From Flagellimonas sp. 389 (GTDB lineage Bacteria; Bacteroidota; Bacteroidia; Flavobacteriales; Flavobacteriaceae), in contig NZ_JAHCMU010000005.1 in assembly GCF_018449435.1 (NCBI RefSeq), positions 1 through 64,000 on the forward strand: a stretch of 64,000 nt of DNA, written 5' to 3'. The notes under the pieces were generated by a model. It did not search any database. It was not told the DNA's origin and saw only the letters and a program-made list of their open reading frames with translations. Shown here piece after piece: positions 34,852 through 42,945 of the stretch (positions are counted from its first letter, which is position 1; each line of letters opens with the position of its first letter). The translations under genes were made by a program, and so were the position numbers.

Positions 34852-35298
34852 ATGAAAGCCATCAATATTCTTTTCATAGTCCTTCGTCTGTTTCTAGGTG
34901 GTTTTATGATCTATGGAGGTATCCAAAAATTTCAGAAACCAATTCCTACCCCTATTGAAGTAGTGGAAAAGGCAGAGAAATTCAAAGCTCCCGAAAAAGA
35001 GAATACGCTTCAAAAGATTTTGTACATCAGTGGGGCAAAACAGACCGGATACTTTTGGCATGTACTGGGGGTTTGCGAACTATTATTTGGTCTATTGTTG
35101 TTATTGCAAGGAACAAGTTTTGTGGGAGCTATCTTTTTACTGCCCATTACCCTGCACATCTTTTTGTTCCATGTATTTCTGGAATCCGACGAAATATCGG
35201 AGCTATTGCAAACCGGAGCATTGTTCGCTATCAATATTGCGCTTGTCCTAAAAGAACGGGCGAAGTGGAAACACCTATTATGGATCAAACCGATTTAA
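34852..35298 (+). CDS. DoxX-like membrane protein
   Basis: A 148-residue membrane protein with four helices (about 5-25, 62-85, 90-112, 122-138). The opening INILFIVLRLFLGGFMIYGGIQKF is typical of DoxX/DoxD-like proteins of Bacteroidota. The ATG lies one base after the HmuY-like stop, so translation is coupled and the protein belongs to the haem operon. Role unknown; DoxX-like proteins have been linked to redox or thiol balance at the membrane. A strong terminator follows. Confidence 0.78.
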   Translation: MKAINILFIVLRLFLGGFMIYGGIQKFQKPIPTPIEVVEKAEKFKAPEKENTLQKILYISGAKQTGYFWHVLGVCELLFGLLLLLQGTSFVGAIFLLPITLHIFLFHVFLESDEISELLQTGALFAINIALVLKERAKWKHLLWIKPI

Positions 35299-35329
35299 TT
35301 CGAGTTAAGTTTGAGTTAGTTTATTTGAG

Positions 35330-35356
35330 AAAGTGGGGTAAAACCCCACTTTTTTT
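35330..35356 (+). terminator. Rho-independent terminator of the haem operon
   Basis: A perfect 10-bp stem AAAGTGGGGT/ACCCCACTTT with an AAA loop, ending in seven T. The T run touches an in-frame ATG of the next gene at 35357, which argues that this ATG is not the real start. Confidence 0.9.
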
Positions 35357-35404
35357 ATGCGAATGACCAAGGGGAATTTATCCAAAACCGATACCTTTAA
35401 ACCC

Positions 35405-36475
35405 ATGACCTTCCCACTATTTGGATTCATAAACAAACGCCGATCACGAATTATTCGTTTTTATTGTATCGGGTGGACCTTGGCCTTTATTTTTTTAAGT
35501 ATTGTACGGGGCGTTGGCACAGTGGAATTGGGAAATATACAATTAAGCTTTGAAATCAGCCTGCTCATTGCCTTCACCATGGGTCCCATAGTAGGTTTCA
35601 TTTCTGGAGGAGCCCAAATTTTAACAGAAGAGCGAATCTATAAACATGTATCCATACGAAGATTGTTGCTCATCAATCTTTTGTATTTCTACTTGTTCAT
35701 CATGGTTGTCGTATTAATTTCTTATGGCATCTTTACCTTATATCTTGATTTAAATATCAACATTACGTCCTTTGCTTTTGATAGAGGTAGTTTCGCCATT
35801 TATTTTTATGTCATTGTGGTCGATTTATTGTTAGCTACGTTACGACAGGTCAATCTAATGTTGGGCGAGGGAAAATTAGGCGGATTATTGCGTGGTAAGT
35901 TTTATACCCCCCGTGAAGAGAAACGTATTTTCATGTTTTTAGATCTACAGGCCTCCACGGAACTGGCAGAACGCTTGGGCCATGTAAACTATAGTATGCT
36001 CCTACAAGATTGCTTTAATGATTTGGGCATAGCATTGAAAAATGAAGCCGAAATCTATCAATATGTGGGTGATGAGGCGGTACTCACATGGAATTTAAAC
36101 GAAGGACTACAGAACGAAAACTGCCTTAGAGCCTACTACAATTTTACAGCCTTATTGGAGAAAAACGGTGACCTATATCAGAAAAAATATAACTGCAAAC
36201 CTATTTTTAAAGCAGGACTCCATTCGGGCATTGTAACCGTTACCGAAGTTGGAAAATACAAAAAAGAAATCGCCTATCATGGTGATACCATCAATACGGC
36301 TGCGCGTATTCAGGGGCAATGTAATGCATTAAAAAGCGAGCTATTGCTTTCGGAAAAACTGAAAAAAGAACTGGCATCCACCAATTTCACCTATACTCCT
36401 ATGGGAAGTATTCCACTTAAAGGGAAAAAAGAGAATGTGGTTATTTACGCGGTAAGGGAAAATAGTACTTCATAA
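35405..36475 (+). CDS. Membrane class III adenylate/guanylate cyclase
   Basis: A 356-residue protein from the ATG at 35405; in-frame ATGs at 35357 and 35363 abut the upstream terminator and are less likely. A near-consensus -7 box (TACCTTTA, 35392-35399) lies just before this start. Four transmembrane helices (first about 170 residues) carry a cytoplasmic class III cyclase domain: MFLDLQASTELAERLG with the first metal Asp, YQYVGDEAVLTW with the second, GLHSGIV, and GDTINTAARIQ with the transition-state Asn and Arg. The usual substrate-choosing Lys before the VGD is Gln here. It would make cAMP or a related product from ATP or GTP. No partner receptor is visible in the window. Confidence 0.83.
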   Translation: MTFPLFGFINKRRSRIIRFYCIGWTLAFIFLSIVRGVGTVELGNIQLSFEISLLIAFTMGPIVGFISGGAQILTEERIYKHVSIRRLLLINLLYFYLFIMVVVLISYGIFTLYLDLNINITSFAFDRGSFAIYFYVIVVDLLLATLRQVNLMLGEGKLGGLLRGKFYTPREEKRIFMFLDLQASTELAERLGHVNYSMLLQDCFNDLGIALKNEAEIYQYVGDEAVLTWNLNEGLQNENCLRAYYNFTALLEKNGDLYQKKYNCKPIFKAGLHSGIVTVTEVGKYKKEIAYHGDTINTAARIQGQCNALKSELLLSEKLKKELASTNFTYTPMGSIPLKGKKENVVIYAVRENSTS

Positions 36476-36645
36476 AAGCACTTTTACATTCTTACTTTTT
36501 TATTACCATAATGCATTTTAATCAATGATTCCAGTGCCTGTCCGAAAATATAATCTTGTCACCTACCACGTTTCGAAAGGTCCTATCATACAGCGTTAGC
36601 CAAACTCATCATTTTTTAAGATATTTACATAAAAGAGAATCAACA

Positions 36646-36888
36646 ATGGCAACTGTAGATAAAATACGAAATGGATTGATAGACAAGATTTTAACTATCC
36701 GAAATAAGCAATTTCTGGAGGCAATTGACCAATTGATTACCTCAAGTGCTTCAGAAAATGAAATCGTTGAACTTTCTGACGAGCAAAAACAGATGCTAAA
36801 AATGAGCGAAGAAGATATTCAAAACGGGAGCTTGATTTCACAGGATGAGATGGACAAACGAAATCTTGAATGGTTGAACGCAATGTAA
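36646..36888 (+). CDS. Antitoxin of a ParE/RelE-type module
   Basis: An 80-residue acidic protein. The ATG at 36646 (MATVDKIRNGLIDKIL) is preferred to an upstream non-ATG start. The N-terminal part is helical, and the C-terminal part (ELSDEQKQMLKMSEEDIQNGSLISQDEMDKR) is the extended, acidic form typical of antitoxins that wrap a RelE/ParE toxin. The phrase I/Q-x-x-G-x-L/I-S-x-x-x-M/L is common in such flavobacterial antitoxins. The toxin gene overlaps its 3' end by 19 bases. Confidence 0.75.
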   Translation: MATVDKIRNGLIDKILTIRNKQFLEAIDQLITSSASENEIVELSDEQKQMLKMSEEDIQNGSLISQDEMDKRNLEWLNAM

Positions 36889-37181
36889 TCTGGACTAAAA
36901 CTGCAGATATTCAATTTGTTGGAATTCTTGAATATTGGGTAAAGAGAAACAAGTCTACCATATATTCCAAAAAATTGGTTCGATTAGTTGCTGAGCGTAC
37001 CAAGGAAATCGCCAAATCACCTCTGATTTTTAAGTCAACGGATTTTAATGATATTAGAGTAGCATCGTTGGGCAACTTTAGCATATTTTATAAAATAACA
37101 GATAAATCAATAATAATTTATGCCTTTTGGGACAACAGACAGAATCCTAAAAGATTACTGGATATTCTAAGACAAAAGTAA
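36870..37181 (+). CDS. RelE/ParE-superfamily toxin
   Basis: A 103-residue protein with the RelE/ParE fold pattern: IWTKTADIQFVGILEYW at the N-terminus, central helices, and the beta strands DIRVASLGNFSIFYKITDKSIIIYAFWDNRQNPKRL with the conserved Arg/Tyr and the FWDxRQNP ending. By family it either cuts mRNA on the ribosome (RelE) or inhibits gyrase (ParE); sequence alone does not decide. Start overlaps the antitoxin, so the pair is translated together. Confidence 0.87.
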   Translation: MVERNVIWTKTADIQFVGILEYWVKRNKSTIYSKKLVRLVAERTKEIAKSPLIFKSTDFNDIRVASLGNFSIFYKITDKSIIIYAFWDNRQNPKRLLDILRQK

Positions 37182-37265
37182 TCCTGAATCAACCTACCAG
37201 ATTCTTTACTGTTTTACCAGCAGTTATACTATCAAAAACGTTCATAAAATATAACCCCAAAACCA

Positions 37266-38123
37266 ATGAACAAATACCTTATCAAGGCTTCGACTATTTT
37301 GCTCTTCGCAATAGGGCTAGCCAGTTGCGCGGACTTAAAACATGTGAGTGAATTTTCAACCACCTCCTTGGAGGCTGTCACAGCGTTTGAAACCATACCG
37401 TATAATTTTGAGCAAAGTTGCTTGGATGGATGTAGGCTGGAAAACATCAAAAACCTAAATATTCTTAATGATAGCTGCGATTGTTCGGGAGAACAACAGG
37501 CCGATAGCATCAGCCTTAAAATATACACTTCGGTCTACGCTTATTTTGATGGATTGACCAAGCTTTCCAGTAATGATTTGACCACCTACAATACAGAAGC
37601 TTTAGAAAACGCGCTGAGCAGCGGCGATTTTGGGCCCATTCAAATCAATCAGAAACAGGCAGCATCATATTCCAGAATCTCTACGGTAGTACTAGGTGCA
37701 TTTACAAACGCCTACCGAAAAAATAAAATCAGGGAGTACATAAAAGAGGGCAACGAACCCGTTAAAACCTTGTTGTCCTTTCTGGATTTTAATCTTTCGT
37801 CAAATCTTAGCGGTAAACTGGACGTTAAAAAAGAGCAGCTAAAATCGGACTACTTTGAGTTCTTGCAGAACACCGAGCTTTCAGCCCAAGAGAAAAGGGA
37901 AATTGCCACGGATTACTTCAACGGCATAGAAACCATTGAAAACCTTCAGCAAAAATTCGCCCTATACTCCGAAACCTTGACCGAAATCTCCGAAGGACAC
38001 CAAACACTCACCGAAAATGCCGATAAATTGAGCGTGCGGGAAATCCAAGAAGAACTTTTTAGATATGCGAGTGACATTAAAACCATTGTAATCGAATTCA
38101 AAAAAATACGGACTAATGGCTAG
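37266..38123 (+). CDS. Unrecognised helical lipoprotein of a two-gene unit
   Basis: A 285-residue lipoprotein (lipobox LASC). Four Cys lie close together in the N-terminal third (SCLDGCRLENIKNLNILNDSCDC, residues about 50-74), probably forming two disulphides. The remainder is almost wholly alpha-helical with long heptad-like stretches (about 200-280). No family is recognised. The next gene overlaps its stop by 8 bases, so the two proteins are made together. Together with the small helical partner it resembles, in outline only, alpha-helical multi-part membrane-acting proteins. Confidence 0.6.
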   Translation: MNKYLIKASTILLFAIGLASCADLKHVSEFSTTSLEAVTAFETIPYNFEQSCLDGCRLENIKNLNILNDSCDCSGEQQADSISLKIYTSVYAYFDGLTKLSSNDLTTYNTEALENALSSGDFGPIQINQKQAASYSRISTVVLGAFTNAYRKNKIREYIKEGNEPVKTLLSFLDFNLSSNLSGKLDVKKEQLKSDYFEFLQNTELSAQEKREIATDYFNGIETIENLQQKFALYSETLTEISEGHQTLTENADKLSVREIQEELFRYASDIKTIVIEFKKIRTNG

Positions 38124-38514
38124 ACTCAATTCAAAACAAACCAACGAGCTTGCCAAAATCTTCTTGGCATATGCGCAGGCAATAGGTGATTACCGCTATA
38201 AAAACTACGCCTCGTTGACCAGGGCACAGAACAAGCGGTTACGGGAGTACCATAAACGGACATTGGATTACTCGGATGACCTGTTTACCATGTCGGCCAA
38301 ACTGGTCATGAACGATGCGGAAGAGGCTTTATCCAAATTAACTGCTATTACCGAACAGATGGAAAAATCGTATGCCTCCCTTATCAACGTACAAAAAGCT
38401 ATCGGCATAGCAACTGCAATTGTGACCTTGGGAGCCTCTGTTTTTAGTTTAAACCCCCAAGCCATATCCGAAGCTATTGGAAGTTTATCGGACATTTTTG
38501 AAACCGAGGTCTAA
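38116..38514 (+). CDS. Small helical protein with central hydrophobic segment
   Basis: A 132-residue protein with no signal peptide. Residues 1-90 form basic and amphipathic helices (RAQNKRLREYHKRTLDYSDDL), and a hydrophobic stretch of about 20 residues follows (AIGIATAIVTLGASVFSL, about 97-116), then a short polar tail. It is the partner of the lipoprotein whose gene it overlaps by 8 bases. No family is recognised. A helix that inserts into a membrane, or helix pairing with the lipoprotein, is possible. Confidence 0.6.
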   Translation: MARLNSKQTNELAKIFLAYAQAIGDYRYKNYASLTRAQNKRLREYHKRTLDYSDDLFTMSAKLVMNDAEEALSKLTAITEQMEKSYASLINVQKAIGIATAIVTLGASVFSLNPQAISEAIGSLSDIFETEV

Positions 38515-38614
38515 GATGAAACAGGTTAAAAAGTGAACTGTTACAAATCCATTTTTTATTGTTGCTGTAAACCGAGCTAAAAGCCAACGACAAAGCCTAT
38601 ATTGTACGCTATAC

Positions 38615-39787
38615 GTGAAACCGCCCAAACACATCTTGCATATTATTGTAATTGCGCAATTTTTTTGCACATCTTTGTGGTTTGCAGGAAACGGGGTTAT
38701 GGGAGACTTGGTGACCAACTTCAATCTTGCATCCAGTGCTTTAGGCCATTTAACGTCAGCGGTTCAATTTGGGTTTATTTCAGGCACATTACTTTTTGCC
38801 ATACTAACGATAACAGATCGTTTTTCTCCTTCCAAGGTTTTTATGATCAGTGCATTGCTGGGCGCTGTGTTTAATATATGCATTTTATGGGAAGCCAATA
38901 CCTTGTCCACCTTATTGGTATTTCGATACTTCACTGGATTTTTTCTAGCAGGCATCTACCCAGTGGGTATGAAGATAGCAGCAGATTATTTTGACAAAGG
39001 ACTTGGCAAGTCGCTAGGTTTTTTAGTAGGAGCTTTAGTTCTAGGCACAGCCCTTCCACATTTATTAAAGGGATTGAATACCTTGTTTTCATGGACCTCG
39101 GTAGTGTTATCCACCTCTGCCCTAGCCACGTTGGGCGGAATACTAATGATACGTTTAGTTCCCGATGGTCCCTACAGAAAAAGTAGTCAGCAGGTACAGC
39201 TAACGGCTTTTCTAAGTGTTTTTAAAAATCCAGATTTCCGTGCTGCCGCTTTTGGCTATTTTGGGCATATGTGGGAACTATATACATTTTGGGCATTTGT
39301 ACCGGTAATGCTTCAATCTTATAACGCCATACATCAAAACACTGACTTGCCCGTGTCAACACTATCGTTTGCAATTATCGCCATTGGGGGATTAGCGTGT
39401 GTGCTGGGCGGTTACCTATCCCAAAGTATGGGCCTAAAAAAAACTGCTTCATTCGCACTGGCGCTTTCGTGTGTATGCTGTTTGGTTTCACCTTTATTTT
39501 TTACTGCATCCTCAGAACTACTCTTTGTTGGCTTCTTGCTTTTTTGGGGTATGGTGGTCATAGCGGATTCTCCACTTTTTTCAACTTTGGTAGCGCAACG
39601 TGCCACTCCAGAAATCAAAGGAACTGCCCTAACCATTGTAAACTGTATTGGATTCAGTATCACCATTATCAGTATTCAAGTGATTGCAGCTCTGGAAAAT
39701 GTTCTGCCAGCACATAGTGCATACATGCTGTTGGCTATTGGCCCCGTTTTAGGATTGATGGCATTGGTCAAAAAGAGAGTTATCTGA
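38615..39787 (+). CDS. MFS transporter
   Basis: A 390-residue transporter with 12 hydrophobic helices. It begins with GTG at 38615; no ATG is close. The loop GVMGDLVTNFNL after helix 1, the FRYFTGFFLAGIYPVGMKI helix 4 pattern and the symmetrical halves fit the major facilitator superfamily. The subtype (nitrate/nitrite- or sugar-phosphate-like) cannot be told. It is convergent with the Nudix regulator gene and separated from it by 57 bases, so a link to that gene is not implied. Confidence 0.84.
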   Translation: MKPPKHILHIIVIAQFFCTSLWFAGNGVMGDLVTNFNLASSALGHLTSAVQFGFISGTLLFAILTITDRFSPSKVFMISALLGAVFNICILWEANTLSTLLVFRYFTGFFLAGIYPVGMKIAADYFDKGLGKSLGFLVGALVLGTALPHLLKGLNTLFSWTSVVLSTSALATLGGILMIRLVPDGPYRKSSQQVQLTAFLSVFKNPDFRAAAFGYFGHMWELYTFWAFVPVMLQSYNAIHQNTDLPVSTLSFAIIAIGGLACVLGGYLSQSMGLKKTASFALALSCVCCLVSPLFFTASSELLFVGFLLFWGMVVIADSPLFSTLVAQRATPEIKGTALTIVNCIGFSITIISIQVIAALENVLPAHSAYMLLAIGPVLGLMALVKKRVI

Positions 39788-39844
39788 AAAAACTGACACT
39801 CTTCCAAAACCAAAGCTAAACACAATTTTATACGGTTTGATTCT

Positions 39845-40564
39845 CTACGGATTCTCTTCCTTGACCTTGTACAAAAAAGGTTTTCGGCGTGGCGCATCTT
39901 CTTTTGGTTTAGGCAATCGCTCCAAAACATCGAGTGACAACATTTTCTTTTGAAAACGGCTACGTTCTAATTTTCTGCCCAAAATCGCTTCATGGATTCG
40001 TTGTAATTCGGGCATGGTGAATTCTTCCGGAAGCAGATTGAACGAAATATGTTCCAAAGTAATATCACGTCGCAATTGGCTTTTTGATACTGTAATGATT
40101 TCAGCATGGTCCATTAACATATCGGGTAGACTATCTACCTCGAACCAATCATAATGCATGGAAAAAATCCCCCCTGTTGGCTTCACTTCCTCAATATTGA
40201 CCAATGCATAATGGGCCATTGTCACAAAACGTTGGTTAATCCATAAATCGGAATCCCAATCTTGACCTATTTTCTTCATCAACCCTTTAAACTCTTCGGT
40301 AAAACTTCGATTACTATCCCCAAAAACCTGAAAAAGTCTTAGAAAAGGTTGTTGTAACCCTGTTCTTTCTTCGAGTACACGTACTGCCGCATCATTAACA
40401 GCCTCTTCTTTAAAGACATAACCACCGGGCAAGCACCATTTACCATCAAACTCCTGTAACAGAACCTTCAACTCACCATCTTTAAAGCCTAAAATCACGA
40501 TGTCAACAGAAATATTTGGCAAGAAAAAACTAGCTCCATCTTTTAAAAACTGAGTGATGTCCAT
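39845..40564 (-). CDS. Nudix-domain transcriptional regulator (NrtR/AraR-like)
   Basis: A 239-residue protein. The start at 40564 (MDITQFL) is preferred because a -7 box sits 4 bases upstream of it and an ATG further up would lie beyond the promoter. Residues 18-140 form a Nudix fold (VDIVILGFKDGELKVLLQEFDGKWCLPGGYVF), but the Nudix box is incomplete: the usual REUXEE is AVRVLEERTG. The C-terminal part (about 165-215) is a winged helix (LRRDITLEHISFNLLPEEFTMPELQRIHEAILGRKL). This is the plan of NrtR-type regulators; in Bacteroidota such proteins control sugar genes (for example AraR). The divergent GH3 gene with shared dyads is the likely target. Confidence 0.85.
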   Translation of the reverse strand: MDITQFLKDGASFFLPNISVDIVILGFKDGELKVLLQEFDGKWCLPGGYVFKEEAVNDAAVRVLEERTGLQQPFLRLFQVFGDSNRSFTEEFKGLMKKIGQDWDSDLWINQRFVTMAHYALVNIEEVKPTGGIFSMHYDWFEVDSLPDMLMDHAEIITVSKSQLRRDITLEHISFNLLPEEFTMPELQRIHEAILGRKLERSRFQKKMLSLDVLERLPKPKEDAPRRKPFLYKVKEENP

Positions 40565-40568
40565 TAGA

Positions 40569-40631
40569 CAAAGATAATAATTTGTGTCGTTCCGCCACAT
40601 TTTAATTATATTTGTGGCAAAGCGACACAAA
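40569..40631. promoter_or_regulatory. Divergent promoters with two dyad operators
   Basis: Between the Nudix regulator and the GH3 gene lie -7 boxes for both strands: TATCTTTG (minus, 40569-40576) and TATATTTG (plus, 40607-40614). Two related dyads cover them: TGTGTCG-N3-CGCCACA at 40583-40599 and TTTGTGGC-N5-GACACAAA at 40611-40631. The outer arms ATTTGTGTCG (40580-40589) and CGACACAAAT also pair with each other across the whole gap. The second dyad ends on the A of the GH3 start codon. The layout fits repression of both genes by the Nudix protein. Confidence 0.72.
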
Positions 40632-42925
40632 TGGGCAGTAAAAAACTAAAGAAATGGGGTTGGCGAACACTAAAAGGGATTGCCCTTTTGGTTGGTATAT
40701 TTTTAATCATAGGAGGATTTTTGTATTTCAGGAATACGGATTACAAGATGCATTCCCTGTTCGTAAACAACGTAGACCTAAAAACTGAACTTTCTAAAGG
40801 CAATCTTGAAAATGTAGCGAAGCAGTTGGTTTCCCAAATGGACTTTGAGGAAAAAGTTTCGCAAATGTATGGTGAGAATTATGGTAGCGGCCTTACCAAA
40901 TTGGCCATCAATATGCTGTTCAACGAGCGGTTCGCCCATATTTATGTAGGTAAAAATGATAGGCTGGGCATCCCACCCTGGGTACTTTCCGATGGTCCCC
41001 GAGGAGCAAGGGTATTGGACAAGGACGTTAACGGGGTAACCACATTTCCCGTAGGAATGGCAAGGGGCGCCTCATGGAATCCCGAACTGGAATACGAAAT
41101 ACATAAGGTAATCTCATCAGAAATGCGAGCAAACAAAGTCAATTATGGCGCTACTCCGTGTATTAATCTGTTACGCCATCCCGGTTGGGGAAGAGCCCAG
41201 GAAACCTATGGAGAAGATTCATGGTTATTGGGGGAGTTCGGTGTTGCCGCTGTCAAAGGTTTAGAGGATAACAACATAATGGCCTGCCCTAAGCACTTCG
41301 CCTTAAATAGTATCGAAAATTCTCGTTGGGTCGTTGATGTAAAAGTAGATGAACGAACATTACGAGAAGTCTATTTGCCACATTGGAAGAAAACAATACA
41401 AGATGGAAAACCTGCATCCATAATGAGTGCCTACAATTCGGTAAATGGTGAATTTTGTGGTGAAAACAAATATCTATTAACGGACATTCTTAGAAATGAC
41501 TGGGGGTTTGAAGGTTTTGTATCTACAGATTGGCTTATGGGACTCTACGATGGTGTTAAAGGTGTAAAAGCTGGTCTAAATGTTGAGATGCCATTTAAAC
41601 AGGCCTATAAGCCAGAACTATTAAAAGAAGCAATTGAAAAGGGTGAGATTACCGAAACGGATATTGATAAACTTGTGGTGGAATCGTTAAGGACACGGCT
41701 CAAATACGCTCTAGGTGAAAATGACAACAATTATACCCATGAAAGTATCGGCAAACAATCGAGTTTGGACCTTGCACGAAAAGTAGCGGAAGAGAGTATG
41801 GTATTATTAAAAAATGATGGCATACTGCCTTTTCAACAAAAGCAGGGCAAAACCATAGCGGTCATAGGCAGATTGGCAGATTTGGAAAATACAGGTGACC
41901 ATGGCAGCAGTGATTCCACGCCTATATACGTTGAAACTCCTTATGAAGGCATCAAAAAACATCATGAAAAATTGGGCAATACCGTAGTTCTAAATGATGG
42001 CAATGATTTAAACAGCGCCAAAGAACTTGCAAAAAAAGCGGATGAAGTTATTATGATAGTAGGTTTTACCCATGAGGACGAAGGAGAGTACATTATATTA
42101 GACCGTGAAAAAATGGTTGAGTCTGCAAATAATGGCAAAGCTCCTGAAGGGATGATTATTGGGGGTGACCGAACGGACCTTCGCCTTTCCAATTCAGACG
42201 AAAACCTCATTGAAGCTATTGCTCCTGAAAACAAAAATTTAGCTCTGGTATATGTTGGGGGAAGTGCCATAGATATGACTTCTTGGGAAGACAAAGTACC
42301 AACCATCCTATTTTCATGGTATAGCGGCATGGAAGGTGGTACCGCATTGGCGAACATTTTATACGGAAAAGTGAGTCCCAGTGGGAAATTACCCTTTACC
42401 ATTGCGAAGGATACCAAAGACTATCCATACTTTACGCCCTACACAAAGGAAATAGAATATGAGTACTACCATGGGTATACCTTATTCGACAAAAAGAGTA
42501 TTCAGCCAGCTTATGCCTTTGGATTTGGTATGGGCTATACAAATTTCGTTTATGATTCCTTAAAGGTCATCCAACCAAAGCTATCCAAAAGCGATGTTTT
42601 GCAAGTGGAAGTCAATGTAACAAATAAAGGGAACATGACTGCAAAAGAGGTCGTGCAACTATATATTGGTTTCAATAACTCCAAGATAGACCGACCTGTA
42701 AAATTATTGAGGGATTTTAAAAAAGTAACATTTGCCCCCATGGAAACCAAAAAAATCATGCTGGAAGTAAACGTAGATGATATGGCCTGGTACAACCCTG
42801 AAGCAAAAGCATGGCAAATTGAAGCTATGGACTATGAAGTTTATGTGGGTAGTTCTTCAGCAGAGCGTGATTTACTAAAGGCAACATTTTCCGTCCAAGA
42901 AATTATGGAAGAAACTTCAAAATAA
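40631..42925 (+). CDS. Membrane-anchored GH3 beta-glucosidase-type glycosidase
   Basis: A 764-residue glycoside hydrolase of family 3. An N-terminal transmembrane anchor (about 11-33, IALLVGIFLIIGGFLYF) is followed by the (beta/alpha)8 domain (PPWVLSDGPRGAR ... KHFALNSIENSRW) with the nucleophile Asp at 300 in GFVSTDWL, a beta-sandwich domain (MVLLKNDGILPF ... IAVIGRLADLE ... HGSSDS) and a C-terminal fibronectin III-like domain (VEVNVTNKGNMTAKEVVQLYI). Enzymes of this type release glucose or xylose from beta-glycosides. The anchor suggests action in the periplasm. The start lies under a dyad operator shared with the divergent regulator. Confidence 0.93.
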   Translation: MGSKKLKKWGWRTLKGIALLVGIFLIIGGFLYFRNTDYKMHSLFVNNVDLKTELSKGNLENVAKQLVSQMDFEEKVSQMYGENYGSGLTKLAINMLFNERFAHIYVGKNDRLGIPPWVLSDGPRGARVLDKDVNGVTTFPVGMARGASWNPELEYEIHKVISSEMRANKVNYGATPCINLLRHPGWGRAQETYGEDSWLLGEFGVAAVKGLEDNNIMACPKHFALNSIENSRWVVDVKVDERTLREVYLPHWKKTIQDGKPASIMSAYNSVNGEFCGENKYLLTDILRNDWGFEGFVSTDWLMGLYDGVKGVKAGLNVEMPFKQAYKPELLKEAIEKGEITETDIDKLVVESLRTRLKYALGENDNNYTHESIGKQSSLDLARKVAEESMVLLKNDGILPFQQKQGKTIAVIGRLADLENTGDHGSSDSTPIYVETPYEGIKKHHEKLGNTVVLNDGNDLNSAKELAKKADEVIMIVGFTHEDEGEYIILDREKMVESANNGKAPEGMIIGGDRTDLRLSNSDENLIEAIAPENKNLALVYVGGSAIDMTSWEDKVPTILFSWYSGMEGGTALANILYGKVSPSGKLPFTIAKDTKDYPYFTPYTKEIEYEYYHGYTLFDKKSIQPAYAFGFGMGYTNFVYDSLKVIQPKLSKSDVLQVEVNVTNKGNMTAKEVVQLYIGFNNSKIDRPVKLLRDFKKVTFAPMETKKIMLEVNVDDMAWYNPEAKAWQIEAMDYEVYVGSSSAERDLLKATFSVQEIMEETSK

Positions 42926-42945
42926 ACAAAAACCAAAATGTTTGA

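Noticed and set aside
35357..35404. Use of the ATG at 35357 as the start of the cyclase gene.
   Set aside because: It directly follows the T run of a perfect terminator, leaving no room for a leader; a later ATG follows a -7-like box.
36646..37181. HigBA-type module with reversed order.
   Set aside because: The order is antitoxin first, and the antitoxin has no helix-turn-helix of the HigA type.
37266..38514. Type VI or Tc-toxin-like secretion module next to the toxin-antitoxin pair.
   Set aside because: No VgrG, PAAR, sheath or ABC toxin features are visible; only the two unrecognised helical proteins are supported.
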